Shown here: positions 13,001 through 24,041 of the stretch, piece by piece
Layout: each line of letters starts with the position of its first letter
Position numbering within the stretch: position 1 is the first letter of the stretch
Source: Trebouxia sp. TZW2008
Lineage: Eukaryota; Chlorophyta; Trebouxiophyceae; Trebouxiales; Trebouxiaceae
Direction of reading: 5' to 3'
NCBI GenBank assembly: GCA_002118135.1
Contig: BDIU01000395.1
Span: forward strand, 19,601 to 83,600
DNA: 64,000 bases
The notes under the pieces: model-generated
What the model was told of the DNA's origin: nothing
Database searches by the model: none
What the model saw: the letters and a program-made list of their open reading frames with translations, nothing else
Translations under genes and position numbers: made by a program

Positions 13001-16000
13001 AGACTTGAGGCATCCTCGTAAGATTACTGACCTGCGATTTCAATAGATCACTGCTTTGTTGGCAACCCTGATTACCAGTGAGCGCAATATGCATGCTGCG
13101 TACAGTATTGTCACAACATGGGCAGCAGTCAAGGCCGCCAGGTTGCCTTACACCCAATTTATACTGTTTCTGGGGCGTGATTCAGTCTGTGACCTCAGCA
13201 TTGGTTCTGCTGTGGTTGTGCTTGATCTGTTCTAGAGTTTGCAAAAGCCAGCAGATAGCAGGCAGCAAGAGGCACATCCAGAAAATCTTGAAGTCCAGAT
13301 GGAAGTGAGGGAAATAGCGGTTTGAACCTTTGCCCTTGGCATAAGCAGGGCAGCAGCTCAACAGGCACTGACACACTAGGCTATTGCAGGCGGACCACAG
13401 AGGAGTGCTCAGATGGTGCGCATTAGGGGCATGCTGCTGCGTCTGCTAGACATCATGGAACTGGCGCCCAACCCCCTAGACCAGCTCACAGATCTGATGG
13501 GCGGTGAAGAGAAGGTGGCTGAGATGACGGGTCGCAAAGGTTTGATGACCAGGAACGAGGATGGCACTGTAGAATGGCACCGCAGATGTCCTGAGGTATG
13601 CCATCCCATCAAGCATGCTTAGTTCCAACTATTGAAGGCAGCTGGGAATTGTTTGCCTGACAAGCAAATTAGAAATGCCTTGGGGAGTGTATTTTGCCTT
13701 TGGCCTACACCAGTGAGATGCACCCAAAGCTATTCGTCATGCATCCACACAGCCTGCGGCCTTGGAGCCGCGGTGGGTCAGCAGCCTGAAGGATAAGCTT
13801 GTCCTCATCTAGCTTTTGCTGGGTACATCTTGCAATGTGCCTGACTCACTGCAGCATCTTAGCATCTGTGCACAGCAAAGTGCAACGCATGCTTCCTCAC
13901 TGGGCGCTGTATTCAGCTGCTTGCTGTACCCAATGCCAACACCAAGCAGAAGTTGAAAGCAGCGCCTGCACTTCAAGTGAACCATAAGCGTATTGTTGCC
14001 TCGTATCAGCGCAGTGCATGAACGAGCAGCTTGCTGCAATGCAGGAGGCACAGAAGATGATCGATGTGAAGTAGAAGCAGGCCTTTATGAAGGGCTGCAA
14101 GCTGATTGCCATCATCAGTGATACTGCCTCAGTGAGCATCAGCCTACAAAGAGACAACGGGTGGCCGATCAGAACTCAGTCTCAATGCAGTGCATGAATA
14201 GGCAGCTTGCTGCAATGCAGGAGGCACAGAAGATGGTCAATGTGAAGGAGGAGCAGGCCTTCATGGAGGGCCGCAAGCTGATTGCCATCATCAGTGATGC
14301 TGCCTCAGTGGGCATCAGCCTACAAGCAGACAAGCGAGTGGCCAAGCAGCACCCAGTCTCAATGCAATGCATGAATAGGCAGCTTGCTGCCATGCAGGAA
14401 GCGCAGAAGATGATCAATGTGAAGGAGAAGCAGGCCTTCATGGAGGGCCGCAAGCTGATTGCCATCATCAGTGACGCTGCCTCAGTGGGCATCAGCCTGC
14501 AGGCAGATAAGCGGGTGGCCAATCAGCGTCGCCGCTGTCACCTCACACTGGAGTTGCCTTGGAGTGCTGACAAGGCCATCCAACAATTTGGCCGCTCCCA
14601 CAGGTGCAGTCCCTTGACTATCTGAAGTCCTGTAGACTATGGGTCTAGAGTTGCGCCCAAATGTTCAATAGCTTGATTCCAGTGGCCGTGTGATTGCTTG
14701 GGGCTTGACATTGTCAAGAGCCAAGCAGCACTGTGGTTGTCACCTGACATTGGAACTGCCTTGAAGTGCTGAAGGCCATTCAGCAGTTTGGCCGCTCACA
14801 TAGCTGCAGACCTATGCTTTGAAAGAACTGCTCTTTGTCTTGCACACATTCACTCTGTAACCTGCGCATCAGGCTCCACAGTCCCTGTGCTGACGAGACC
14901 ACTCAGCAGGTTAGCCTTTCCCACACGTGCAGTTTCTGATCATACACTTGCTTTGGAAATGGATTTGCGTTTTGTGCGCTCCTTAGCCATGCGGGTTTCC
15001 ACATCAAGCTGCGGTAGCTTGTCGCTTTTTGAATGCATTGCCATGACATCAGCAATGAGAGCTGACTGATGCGTGCTAGTGTATGCTTGCCAGTCCAACC
15101 ATACAAGTGCACCCATTTACCCCATTAGGGTCAGTGGACATGCTGTGCTTGCAGGTCCTGTCAGACCAATGCACCCGTACATCACAGTGTGGTGACTGAA
15201 TATCCTGTGGTTGCAGGTCCAATCAGACAAGTGCACCCATATACCGGATTGTGGTCAGTGAATGTGCTGGGGAGTTCCGCTTTGCTTCCTCAGCTGCCAA
15301 GAGACTGCAGTCTTTGGGCGCTCTGCTTAAGGGCGACAGAAGGTACTTTGTAATGACTGCTTTGATTCCAAAGAAGTTTGCCCTTGTAACAAACTGTTCT
15401 TAATCAGAGGTTTGACTGCAGTCAGAACGCAGTCATTGGTTCTCAATTGCATTGACTTAAGCTTGAAAATGACCTTAAATCAAGTGTCCTTACTAAGGAG
15501 AAGTTACTGTATTGCTTTCCCACTTCATCAACATGTCAACAAACTGTGCCTGCCGTCAGTACGATCACTAGCAGGGCTCACATGCAACAGAAGCTGTTGC
15601 ATTGATTCCTCATCAAAACATGCACTGACTGATCATCCATTGTGGGCCTGCTGCTAGTATGATCACAACTAGGGACTAAAATTGACTCGCATCATGCCTT
15701 TTGTGCCTGCTTGCACCGTGATTGCTACAAGACTTGCGACTGATGGACGCTATAGGTGCTAAGGTGTGTTGCTAAGCTGTTGGTCTTGACTACAGGCTAC
15801 ACTGCTTCAGCTTTACGATGCAACCTCACTAGTTTGCCTGCTGTCAATGTGACTAGAGAGTCATGGCAATAAGATATGCTGAAGGGGGTTGGGCTCTGGG
15901 ACTAAGCTATGACTTTTGCTTGCAGGGCGCTTGGTGCGGGTGAAGACCTGAAAGGCTTTGACGTGGACAACAAATGGGGCAGATCCGCACTTGAGAGGAT

Positions 16001-19000
16001 ATACAGGGACATCCTTGGAGAGTCTGACAACATGCCTGGAGTACAGGTCAGCAGCTGCACGTACTACTCATATGCACCTGCAAGTGTCTACTTTGTACAT
16101 CAGATCTGAGACTGTGCATGCGTGAGAAGCCAATCAAGGTGGCATGCGTACAGGCCTGTCATGAGATTACTTAGCCAGGTAGCAAAGTCACTGCAACAGA
16201 TCAGTCCCAACTCAGGGACGGAACAGCCAGCAGGTAGGGTATGCAACAAAACACAATAGACGACCATTGAGTGGTCCCACCGATCTTGAACACAGTAACA
16301 ATCTTTGCGTTATTTTTTTTCAGGTTGAAAAGATTTCTGCGCAGGTGCCTCACTTGCCTGCAGCCTGGGCACAGACAGCGGGTGGTCTCGCCCTGCCACC
16401 ACCGCATACCACACTGCACAGAACTTCTACAGACACATGCGCTCTGCCCTGACAGCTACCAGTACCTAAGGACAATGTTTCTGGCAGCAAATGCAGCCAG
16501 TTGTTCAGATCTGGCTGTACACGTGTGCAGGTGCCTCACTTGCCTGCAGCCCTGGAGGGCCGTGGCACATCTACACCAAGCATGAACATGCAAATTGCAG
16601 GCTGTATACAGACAAAGAAACGCGCAGAAAATGTAACGGGTAGCTAAATCTCAAGCAAGTGAGTACGTCATATGTGCACAGGTGCCTCACTTGCCTGCAT
16701 TTCTGGAGGGCCTGGGCACAGACAGCGGGTGTTCTCGCCCTGCCACCATCACAATCCAAACTGGGCAGGACTTCTGCAGACACATGCACTCTGCTCTGAC
16801 AGCTGTCAGCATCTGACAAAAGTGTTCGGCAACAAATGCAGCCGGTCATCAGCAACTTGCTGTCTATGTGTGCAGTGCCCCACTTGCCTGCAGCCCTGAA
16901 GGGCGTTGGCACAATAGACAAAGCACGAATATGCAACATACCAGCTGTATACAGACAAAAAGGAACGCAGAAAATGCCAAGAGTAGCTGCATCTGAAGCA
17001 AGTTATATGTCTGCAGGTGCCCCACTTGCCTGCAGCCCTGAAGGGTCTGGGCACTGACGGTGGGTGGCCTCGCCCTGTCACCACAGCAAACCGCACTGGG
17101 CAGATACATGCGCTCTGCTGTGACAGCTTTTGGTATTTAAGGACAATTATCCTGGCAAGAAATGCAGTTAGTTGTTCAGATCTGGCTGTACACGTGTGCA
17201 GGTGCCTCACTGACCTGCAGCCCTGAAGGGTACAGATACACAAAGTATGAATATGCAATACATAGGCTGTATACAGATAAAGAGGAACGTGGAAAATGAC
17301 AAGAGTGGCTGCATCTCAAGCAAGTGAGTAAGTCATATGTCTGCAGGTGCCCCACTTGCCTGCAGCTGTGAAGGGTCTAGGCACTGATGGTGGGTGGCCC
17401 TGTCCTGTCAACACCACAGCAAACCGCACTAGACAGGACTTCTACAGATGCATGCTCTTATTCCCCTCCCAGCTTTTGGCATATCAGGACCTTTCATTGG
17501 CAACAGATGAGCCAGTTTTGTAGAGAAGTGTACATGTGTGCAGGTGCCCCACTTGCCTGCAGCCCTGAAGGGTCTAGGCACTGATGGTGGGTGGCCTCGT
17601 CCTCGCACCACAGCAAACCGCACTGGTCAGGATTTCTACAGATACATGCGCTCTGCCCTGACAGCTGTTGGCATCTTCAACAAGCAGCCCCACAGCTCAG
17701 GGTGAGAGCAGCTGACATCTTTTCCAGACGCATTTTGCCAGCTGTTCCTGCTGATTGGGTTGAACGCGGCTCACTAGAGGCTTGGCTACAAACTCATGTT
17801 GCAATGCATAGTCCTAAACTGCTTCTACTAACACAGGCTCCCGTCATGACACCTGATATTATAGACTGTTCCTTGCTTGGCAGCCTGCAATGCCAGCCCT
17901 GTTGTGCAACCTCCACCTTATCTGTCTGGCTTTCTGACTTACTGGTGTTGTGTTCATTGAAGTGACAGGCTGACAGGCTAGAAAGCATTGGTGTTCATTG
18001 ACCTGACACAAGGCAGCTTTGACCTTGAGCCTTGCTATACCTGACCATGCATGTCTTTCATCTGTGTCGTGTGATGCAGTGGGCAGCGAAACAGTGCATC
18101 AAGGTGTCAGCCTGAACGCACCTCCTATGCAGTTTGACTGCAGCTAACCATCTGCACCACTGTGGTAGCAATGCAGTGAAAAGCAGCCTCATAGCATAGC
18201 TCTGGCGAGGCAAGACTTGTGCCGCACACACCTAGCGCTCTTGCTGGCACGTGTAGCATTGTTGTTATCACTATTATTATAGCAGCAGCTATTGCAATTA
18301 CATGAAGCATTTTTACAGGCAGCCAATGTTCATGCCATTAAGCACACAATCTTTTCTCAAACAAATGAGTGAGACCCTAATCTACAGTGCTGAGCTCTTG
18401 CAAACAAGTCTGAATTGCTTCTGCACATATGCCTTGACAGCTGAGCCCCTCTCAAACATTCCAAGTTTGCGTGCTGACATTTGACTGCGCGTTTGCAGGC
18501 CCATCTTCAATGCTCCAGACAAGAGCAAGAAGGTGACCAAATTCCTGAACAGGATGCTTGCAATGAGCTTGCTGGACCAGAAGCTGCTGTTTGCCTACTT
18601 CAGTGATACCTTGGTAAGTTTGGCTGCTGTACAAAGACCTCTGTTAAATCACTGCCTTGGTTCCCAAGCAAGTTGGCCTTGTATTGGATGTCTTTTACTC
18701 AGAGTTCCTGAACAGGATGTTTGCAATGAGCTTGCGGGACCAGAAGCTGCTATTTGCCTACTTCAGCGACACCTTGGTACCTGTACTACTGCAACAGGCA
18801 CAGATTGATCACATCACAGATCTGTTGGCGCAGGACATGCTGCAGGCATTGAATCTTCATCTCTGTCATCACTGAGACTCGTCAATGCCAGTCATGTCAG
18901 CACTGATGTGTTTCATCATGAAACAGATGGCACATATGTCATGTGTGCTACATTGACCATTTTCTTTAAGCATATGGCAACTCTGCAGCCTGGCTGATTG

Positions 19001-22000
19001 CCGGATCTTTGGCACACAACATTGAACTTCTCCATACATGTATCAAGCAGTATTCCCTCAAGTATGCAAGCGGTCTCGTCACTTTCCAACAGCTGTGTGC
19101 ACACAGCAACGTGCAGCTATGTGTTCCTTTTGGCTTGTTGTTGGAGCTCAGCTGCTATGCTGACTTGCAGCATATTCAACAGAAGATGCTGTCTGCATCA
19201 TACACGCACTCTGCACTAACCAGTACCTGCATGAATACCAGCAGAAAATCACCAGCGCTACAGCATTGTTGTTACAGCTCATGCTGCATTGACAAGCTTT
19301 TCTGCATAGCAGTGTTTGCTGTGATAGAGACATGACTGCCAGACCTGTTCTGCAGGACGCGTTGGTTGAGATGGCCAAGAACAAGGGCAAGTATGAGAAT
19401 GGCATTGTAAGCTTACAAGGCATGCAGAGCATCAAAGTGATTTCCAGGGAGCTGATACATGTAGACTCTTCATCAGGTAACGCACTGATGCCTGCCATGT
19501 ACATCCACAAGCACTCCTTTCATACTGACCGTAATCCAATGGAGGAGAGGCAGAACATTGTCATCAATTCATGGGCTGGGCTTACAGAGGTGATCCCGCC
19601 TTGTCATTCGAAGGAAGAGAATCAAAACGCCTTTGGGCACCTGTGCACACTGACAAAATAGCTCAAAGCTTTGGAAGCATGACTGTGGATGCTGGGATCT
19701 TGGGTGCGCGGTGCCACAGCATCTGAAAGGACGCATCTGCTCTTCAGCAGCAATCATATAGCAAGTCATGCGTCTCATTGTGCAGATACAGTGGTTTTCG
19801 ACTTGCACATTCTGTGGCTCACGTGGCAGATGCAGGGCTGATACCAATCAGAATGCATGTCCTATGACTTGCTGTGCAGATGCAGTCTTGCTCATAGTAT
19901 GAGGCATATGATTGGCTGTGCAGATGCTCACACCTACCTGTCCAGACTGCAACTGAACCATGGTGTGGAGTTCAGCGAGGCCAAGCAGTACAGGGATGTA
20001 TTTGGAGCAAGAACACAGATGCAGTGTTGATCAAACTTTGAGTCATGTGACTGGCTCTGCAGATGCAGTGTCGCTACTGATTCTGTTGCATATCTTGTGA
20101 TTTGATGTGCAGATGCCCGCACCTACTACTCTAGGCTGCAAGTGAACCATGGTGTGGAGCTTAGCGAGGCCAAGCAGTACAGGGATGACTTCATCCAGAG
20201 CAAGAAGGATGCTGACTAGTTTCTGTCAGACAAGAGTGGCTTCTACATGTCCAGCACTATGTCTTATGACCGCCTGAGCAGATGTAGTATCGACCTAGCT
20301 TTAAGTCATGTGACTTGCTGTGCAGATGCTCGCACCTACTACTCTAGGCTGCAAGTGAACCATGGTGTGGAGTTTAGCGAGGCCAAGCAGTACAGGGATG
20401 ACTTCATCCAGAGCAAGAAAGATGCTGGCCAGTTTGTGTCAGACAAGAGCGGATTCTACATCTCCAGCACCATCAAGAATCAGGGCCAGACAGGTTTGCT
20501 CTACTGCTAAGCAGCAGGAGTCTTGAATAAACATGCACAGTTGGCAAAAACTGTGACCACCATGTGTCTCTACATGTGATGCAGCTCTCACACCAAGTTG
20601 GCAACAACATCTTCTTTGTCACAAACTCATGCTTGCTTATGAGAGCAAGATCTGCTGCTGTGCATGCTGTGGAGCCCGCCGTGGGACCCTTTTGTAGCAT
20701 AACAAATGCAAATCCTTGCATCTCATGCCAGTTTTTACTTTTGTTGTCACTGCCAGCTTGCTCATTTTGCCAATGACAATGTCCTGTGGCTTACAGTCCT
20801 GCTCCTTTCACTAGCAACCTTTGCCTCCACAGTACAGGTGAAAAGTAGAGCTTGTATGCACAATTGCATCGTTCCGATGATGCCAGTATACTGCTATTTG
20901 GCTGATGATAATGTCTTGGGTGCAGGGCATACATGGGTGTTGCTTGCAACAGCAGTCAGGAAAAGTTCAGGCGGCCACAGCCAGTACTACCGCATTCAGC
21001 GCCCCAACAACATCACTCTTTCTGATATGTCTGAGGATGCTCTCTTGCTGGTATGCGCTCACTTGACTTCAGCCTAGTCTGTGGTAGCTCAATAACAACA
21101 AGCATTGGTTACACTTTCCAGCACATGTGCTCCGTGTGTGTGACGCAAGTCCTATCTCACCAGGCTGGCTTGTTCTGAGCATCATGATAAGGATGATTGA
21201 TGTTTGGCTGTTGAAATTCAGACAAAGCTTCATACACAGCACAAACAGCATACAGGCATAGCCATGCAGAAACATGTCAGTGTTACAGGGAACATTTCAT
21301 GATGTAATCAGAAGCTGGTTCTGTTGATCAAAGAGTGGATTGTGCTCTTTGAGACTCATAATTATGGATACGTTGAATCCCATCCTCTGTCAAACAAGAC
21401 TCTTTTGGCTGATGATGCATGATTGCAATCAGCATGCAAACAGCATCATGATTTCTGCAAGTGCCAACAATCATGCTATATGCTGTCAGCCATACAGTAT
21501 CTTGGGCTGTGTATGTGTGAAAGGTTCAGCATTGTGTTATGCGGCTCTCAGCCATACAGTAGTCGTTGCCACTGTGTGGCATATACAATCAGCCTTGTTG
21601 GCTGGCTACAGCTCCATTTTTCGGCACATGCAATTAGCCTTGTTGGCTGTTGTAAGTATTGTTCTTCTTCTTTGGCGCATGCAATCAGCCTTGTTGGCTG
21701 GCCAAAGCATTACTCTCCTTCTTCAGTATACAATTCCGTGCCTCTGCTGTTTGCAGGCAAACAAGCGCTGCACTGATATGCAAGCCAAGAAGCAGTGGGA
21801 CTTCTGGTATACCCACTTAAAGAGCGGTTGTGTTCACGGCTTGAACTGTAGCAGGTGAGCTTCCATTCATTTCATCTACATGTTTGCCATCCAAAACAAG
21901 AAGAAGTGGAATTTCAGGCACCCCCACTAGAAGAGCAGCTCTTTGCATGGCTTGACCTGTAGCAGGTGAGTCTGCTTATACAGGTCATTGACATTGTCTT

Positions 22001-24041
22001 GGGCTGCTTTTGGAGAGAGTATGTCCACTTCAAGAGCAGTTTTTCTCATGGCTTGAACTGTAGCAGGTGAGTTTGCTTACAGTGCTCATTGACATGGTTT
22101 CACACTGCTTCTGGAAAGCATTATGACTTGGAGAGCTTCTATGTGCATGGCATCAATTGTAGCAGGTCACTCTGCTTATGGTGGTTGTTGACAATTCCTT
22201 AAGGCTGCTTCAACAACAATCCTCAAATCATCACACGTTTCAATGCATTGACTTTGAGTTCTTCTTTTACTTTCATTCCTCCACATATGCTATCCAAGAT
22301 TGGGAAAAATTTCATTGCCATCATGAAATGTATCAGCGGAATGAGGTGACTTCTGAACCATCTGAGCCTACATATTGGCATTGGTACATAATGCATCCAT
22401 CTGCATGGCAGCCTTGGACATGGTCAAAACATGCCAAGCAAAACATAGTCATGCATGTGAACGTCAAAACAGTGTCAAAGAAGATGTAACAGAAATGTGA
22501 TGGGAGCAAGTGCCACATCGACAGGCATGCCATGTGTCAAACAGTCTGACCTTGCAACTAGTGCCTGTATAGTTCACATAGCATGGTATAGGTACAATCT
22601 AAATGGAGAGTATGTTTCACCCATAACTTCGTTAAAAAATGAGCCATTTGACGCATATATGCATTCAAGGTCCATGCAACGTGGCTCATAACCTTCGAAG
22701 TCGTTGGCCCCTGTCATTTTAAGTGTCTGGGGACAGCACCAAGCATTGTTTCTGATGCATGTTTCCCTGTGTAGGAAACGTCAAGGTCAGGAGTGCTACA
22801 CTGGAACCTCCACAACGACGATGCACATGATGCACGGTGAGTCTCACACTCTCTGTAATCTGAATACACACATCACATCGTTGTTTCTTCCGTTTAATGT
22901 TTCGCCTCAATTGCGTTCTTGATGAATGATGTCACCAGAATGGATGTGGCGTTCCGCATTTCTGCTGTTGATGCTGTCATCTATTATGCCAGATACTCTG
23001 TCAGCTGGTCATGTGACTACTCCTATACGGTCATGAACCAAGTTTTGGTCCTTTATCATGATCATCGTTGTCATTGTTGTTGCTGTTGCTGTGTTTCCCT
23101 GCTGAAACTCATTCCACTGTTCAACTTATTTTGTTGTCTCTAGTAATTCCAAATACCCTCTTGCAATAAATCTGATGGTGCAGGTGCTGTGCTGCCAATC
23201 TGGAAGGTGCTGTCAGACATGGTCATCCCACAAGAAGACAAGAAGGCCAAGTCCACTGACTACCAAGACGGCCCCAAAGCCAAGGATGTCGCACGCGTTG
23301 TGCGCCTCAAGCTGGACTCTGGAGAAGGCATCATTGGTCTCTCACTGCTCACACAGGATGTGCACAGGGTGAGGCTTGCGTAGATAGTTGCTGTATTTGA
23401 TACGACTCATGCAGATTGCAGCTATGCATACTTGCTGCGTCAAGTCATCCAGTGAGTGATGCGTGACTAGAACAACAGCTACACTTTGAGTGCAAGCAAA
23501 GCAGCAAGGCAAGTGTGCACACAAGTGTGGTTGCACGTTGTTTCCATGCTGCATTGCTCCGCTGTTCTGACCAGTCAAACACACATTGCACCAAAATGAT
23601 CAGCCGCGTGTTCTATGCTTGCATCATTCAAAAATTGTTGCCTGGTGCGTTGCCGAGGCGCTATGGCAGACTACATGTACAAATGACATTTGCCATCAAA
23701 TCTGGCAGGTTCTAGAGGCTGTGGAGATGAACTTTGGTGAAGTGAACGAGGATGTGAAGGAGGCTGATGCGCAAGAGTATGACTTGCACAACGAGCAGCG
23801 CAGGCTAGCAGCAGCGTCCCAGAGCAACACGCCTGCTAAGGCTGGTGCAGAAGCTGCATCATCAGCAGCAGCAGCTGCCGCATCATCAGCAGCAGCAGCA
23901 GCAGCAGCTTCAGCAGCAGCAGCAAAACCATCTGGGTCTGCTGTGTCAAGAGGAGTACAGCCGGCTGCTGCGAGGCAAAAGAGGCAGTCACGACCTTTGA
24001 CAGATGCCTGGCCGCCAGAGGACGTCATTGAGCTAGACTGA
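1046..24041 (+). CDS. SBNO: Strawberry-notch (SBNO/FGT1-type) helicase-like transcriptional regulator, multi-exon
   Basis: Family role (known): nuclear P-loop helicase-like proteins that act as transcription and chromatin co-regulators; the plant member FORGETTER1 works in heat-stress memory. Seen here: an Ala/Gln-rich N-terminus (1046-1291), then [11 protein letters not shown] (1443-1589), [14 protein letters not shown] (1730-1817), Walker [11 protein letters not shown] (2114-2307), DECHKAKN box (about 2537-2835), [12 protein letters not shown] (about 3401-3578), [14 protein letters not shown] (about 4020-4145), a block at 5046-5180, [10 protein letters not shown] (5933-6100), a PHD finger (10967-11160), [12 protein letters not shown] (13390-13596), helicase-C motif [19 protein letters not shown] (14531-14604), [19 protein letters not shown] (15200-15340), and C-terminal blocks to a stop at 24039-24041. 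Exons 1-4 join in phase (1046-1291, 1443-1589, 1730-1817, 2114-2307). Introns are swollen by duplicated exon fragments, so a few exon choices remain uncertain. Start at 1046 is the first ATG in frame with the Ala/Gln-rich exon. Confidence 0.9.
2822..3090 (+). repeat. Tandem duplication of an exon/intron edge, 2 copies
   Basis: The segment from the AKEGGTGAG donor region (about 2822-2930) recurs degraded at about 3000-3090, with shared GCAAAAG...GGTGAGCTCAG and GGCAAGCGATGGCA-like blocks. It lies in an SBNO intron. Confidence 0.6.
3228..3525 (+). repeat. Duplicated SBNO exon: dead copy then working copy
   Basis: An exon encoding [15 protein letters not shown] and YSSATGAS occurs twice, about 175 bp apart (about 3233-3360 and 3405-3530). 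The first copy carries TAA where the second has CAA just before ACTGGAAAGGCTG, so it is a fossil; the second is intact and continues to a donor near 3579. Confidence 0.85.
3931..4000 (+). repeat. Dispersed repeat family D, copy 1
   Basis: Shares the CACACACCTAGCAC core, then TGCTGG and an ATT-rich tail, with 18202-18290 and 49779-49880. It lies in an SBNO intron. Confidence 0.6.
4020..4612 (+). repeat. Ladder of 4 partial copies of the [20 protein letters not shown] exon end
   Basis: The working exon (about 4020-4145) ends in GTGCAAGTCGACCCTGTCTT followed by a GGTAAGG donor. Shortened copies with the same exon end and donor lie near 4255-4325, 4390-4462 and 4558-4610, each degraded by substitutions. 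Confidence 0.85.
5483..6010 (+). repeat. Ladder of 4 copies of the [17 protein letters not shown] exon start
   Basis: Copies start near 5483, 5641, 5785 and 5933 (period about 150 bp). Each carries GCTGGCNAATGAAGCAGTGG and the preceding GGT(A/C)GGTG-type acceptor region. Only the fourth continues into the conserved LQSTGEA block; the first three run into unrelated sequence after about 75 bp. Confidence 0.9.
6100..6690 (+). repeat. Tandem array of 5 copies, period about 125 bp
   Basis: GTGAGCTGATGCCTCA-type units begin near 6120, 6248, 6372, 6497 and 6630, each followed by a TTGGATCT...CAGCA(T/A)CAGG block. The first lies in the open frame of the preceding exon; the later ones drift and contain stops such as TTGTAGCATCAGG. 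Confidence 0.85.
7690..8285 (+). repeat. Three copies of the [11 protein letters not shown] exon, period about 208 bp
   Basis: Copies near 7690-7805, 7899-8012 and 8106-8225 share CAGGAGCG...AAGC and GACCT...ACTATGGATGT blocks. The middle copy has a stop (GCCAAGCTGTAGGCAGAA). The third continues furthest, into [17 protein letters not shown], and is the best candidate for the used exon. Confidence 0.85.
9103..9513 (+). repeat. Tandem array of six 71-bp units in two trimers
   Basis: GTGAGAACGCCTCTGA-type units start at 9103, 9173, 9244, 9315, 9385 and 9456. Units 1 and 4, 2 and 5, and 3 and 6 resemble each other more than their neighbours, giving a repeat of about 212 bp built from three 71-bp units. 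Each unit keeps a GGTGAGA donor-like sequence. The array follows partial copies of the 8815-8955 exon (second copy near 8980-9060). Confidence 0.85.
9885..10540 (+). repeat. Four copies of a Lys/Ser-rich exon start, period 157-192 bp
   Basis: Copies near 9885, 10061, 10253 and 10410 share AACT(G/T)CAGCCTGCAGCCAA and the preceding GGCAGCAAGCG block. The fourth continues into an acidic stretch with [10 protein letters not shown] and looks like the used exon; the third lacks the following GACACAGCCATG block. Confidence 0.8.
10632..10698 (+). repeat. CAGT/CGGT tetranucleotide microsatellite
   Basis: About 65 bp of CAGT units interspersed with CGGT, directly upstream of the first PHD-like exon. 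Confidence 0.95.
10740..11160 (+). repeat. Duplicated PHD-finger exon
   Basis: Two copies about 215 bp apart encode C-x2-C...C-x2-C...H-x2-C patterns (YHIHCLTPK in both). The second (from about 10967) keeps the end WFCQRC; the first has CFRQRC and so lost the conserved Trp and a zinc-binding Cys. The second is followed by a serine/acidic tail in the same frame. Confidence 0.85.
12541..12960 (+). repeat. Degraded copies of an acidic exon end, about 4
   Basis: The working exon (12320-12562) ends GAAGCAGATGACGACCTCAG before a donor. Similar AGATGA...GA(T/C)GA(C/T)...AGTG blocks followed by TTTGCCTTTGCT recur near 12640, 12785 and 12925. Confidence 0.65.
14014..14530 (+). repeat. Three copies of the [25 protein letters not shown] exon, period 177 bp
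   Basis: Copies start at 14014, 14191 and 14368. Copy 1 has an in-frame TAG at 14071-14073. Copies 2 and 3 are both open and in frame with each other through 14161-14520. Copy 3 runs into the helicase-C block and is the family-matching exon; copy 2 could be included as an in-frame repeat. Confidence 0.9.
14531..14810 (+). repeat. Duplicated [19 protein letters not shown] exon, second copy dead
   Basis: The working exon at 14531-14604 recurs at about 14730-14806 with a TGA replacing TGG in the PWSAD segment and a further frameshift (GCTGAAGGCC for GCTGACAAGGCC). Confidence 0.85.
15095..15245 (+). repeat. Three copies of the [12 protein letters not shown] exon start, period about 66 bp
   Basis: CAGGTCC...AGACNA(A/G)TGCACCC units begin near 15095, 15155 and 15218; the last continues into [13 protein letters not shown] and is the used exon. 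Confidence 0.8.
15345..15504 (+). mobile_element. MITE candidate family M, copy 1
   Basis: Starts ACTTTGTAATGACTGCTTTG and ends CCTTACTAAGGAGAAGT, matching the ends of the 48667-48831 copy. It begins almost at the donor GT of the preceding SBNO exon (donor about 15343). Confidence 0.6.
16344..17680 (+). repeat. Higher-order tandem array, four units of about 335 bp, each with two sub-copies of an exon start
   Basis: GGTGCC(T/C)CACTTGCCTGCAG sub-copies start at 16344, 16531, 16682, 16875, 17017, 17202, 17347 and 17544. Alternate members are spaced 330-344 bp, so the doublet is the unit. The first type continues GGCAC...GGTGGGTGGCCTCG; the second type continues into a TATACAGA(C/T)AAAGA(A/G) block. 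The final copy at 17544 leads into [16 protein letters not shown], which fits the family, so it is the likely working exon. Confidence 0.9.
18202..18290 (+). repeat. Dispersed repeat family D, copy 2
   Basis: GGCGAGGCAAGACTTG, then CACACACCTAGC, TGCTGG and an ATTATTAT-rich tail. Closest to the copy at 49779-49880. Confidence 0.65.
18540..18776 (+). repeat. Duplicated exon [22 protein letters not shown]
   Basis: The exon from about 18500 to 18613 contains [19 protein letters not shown]; a second open copy at 18703-18776 differs at a few residues ([13 protein letters not shown]) and also ends in a TTGGTA donor context. Confidence 0.85.
19926..20500 (+). repeat. Three copies of the [19 protein letters not shown] exon
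   Basis: Copies begin near 19926, 20115 and 20327. Copy 1 breaks off after the AKQYRD segment, copy 2 carries an in-frame TAG near 20217 where copy 3 has GGCCAG, and copy 3 is intact to [16 protein letters not shown]. Confidence 0.9.
21565..21715 (+). repeat. Three short tandem copies, about 60 bp
   Basis: CAAT(C/T)AGCCTTGTTGGCTG occurs three times (about 21588, 21630, 21678), each after a GGCGCATG or GGCACATG-like block. It lies in an SBNO intron. Confidence 0.75.
21756..22175 (+). repeat. Ladder of 4 copies of the [14 protein letters not shown] exon end
   Basis: The working exon (21756-21855) ends GCTTGAACTGTAGCAGGTGAG. Decayed copies of this exon end plus donor lie near 21890-21968, 22010-22072 and 22119-22170 (period about 105 bp). 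The Cys-rich segment continues in an exon near 22774 with GQECYTG, as in the family's C-terminal region. Confidence 0.85.
23862..23931 (+). repeat. GCA trinucleotide tract inside the last SBNO exon
   Basis: An imperfect GCA/TCA run encodes alternating poly-Ala/Ser in the C-terminal tail of the SBNO protein. Confidence 0.95.

Noticed and set aside
1..24041. Several separate genes in the first 24 kb
   Set aside because: The conserved blocks follow the order of a single strawberry-notch protein on one strand, from the [11 protein letters not shown] block to the C-terminal [12 protein letters not shown] region.
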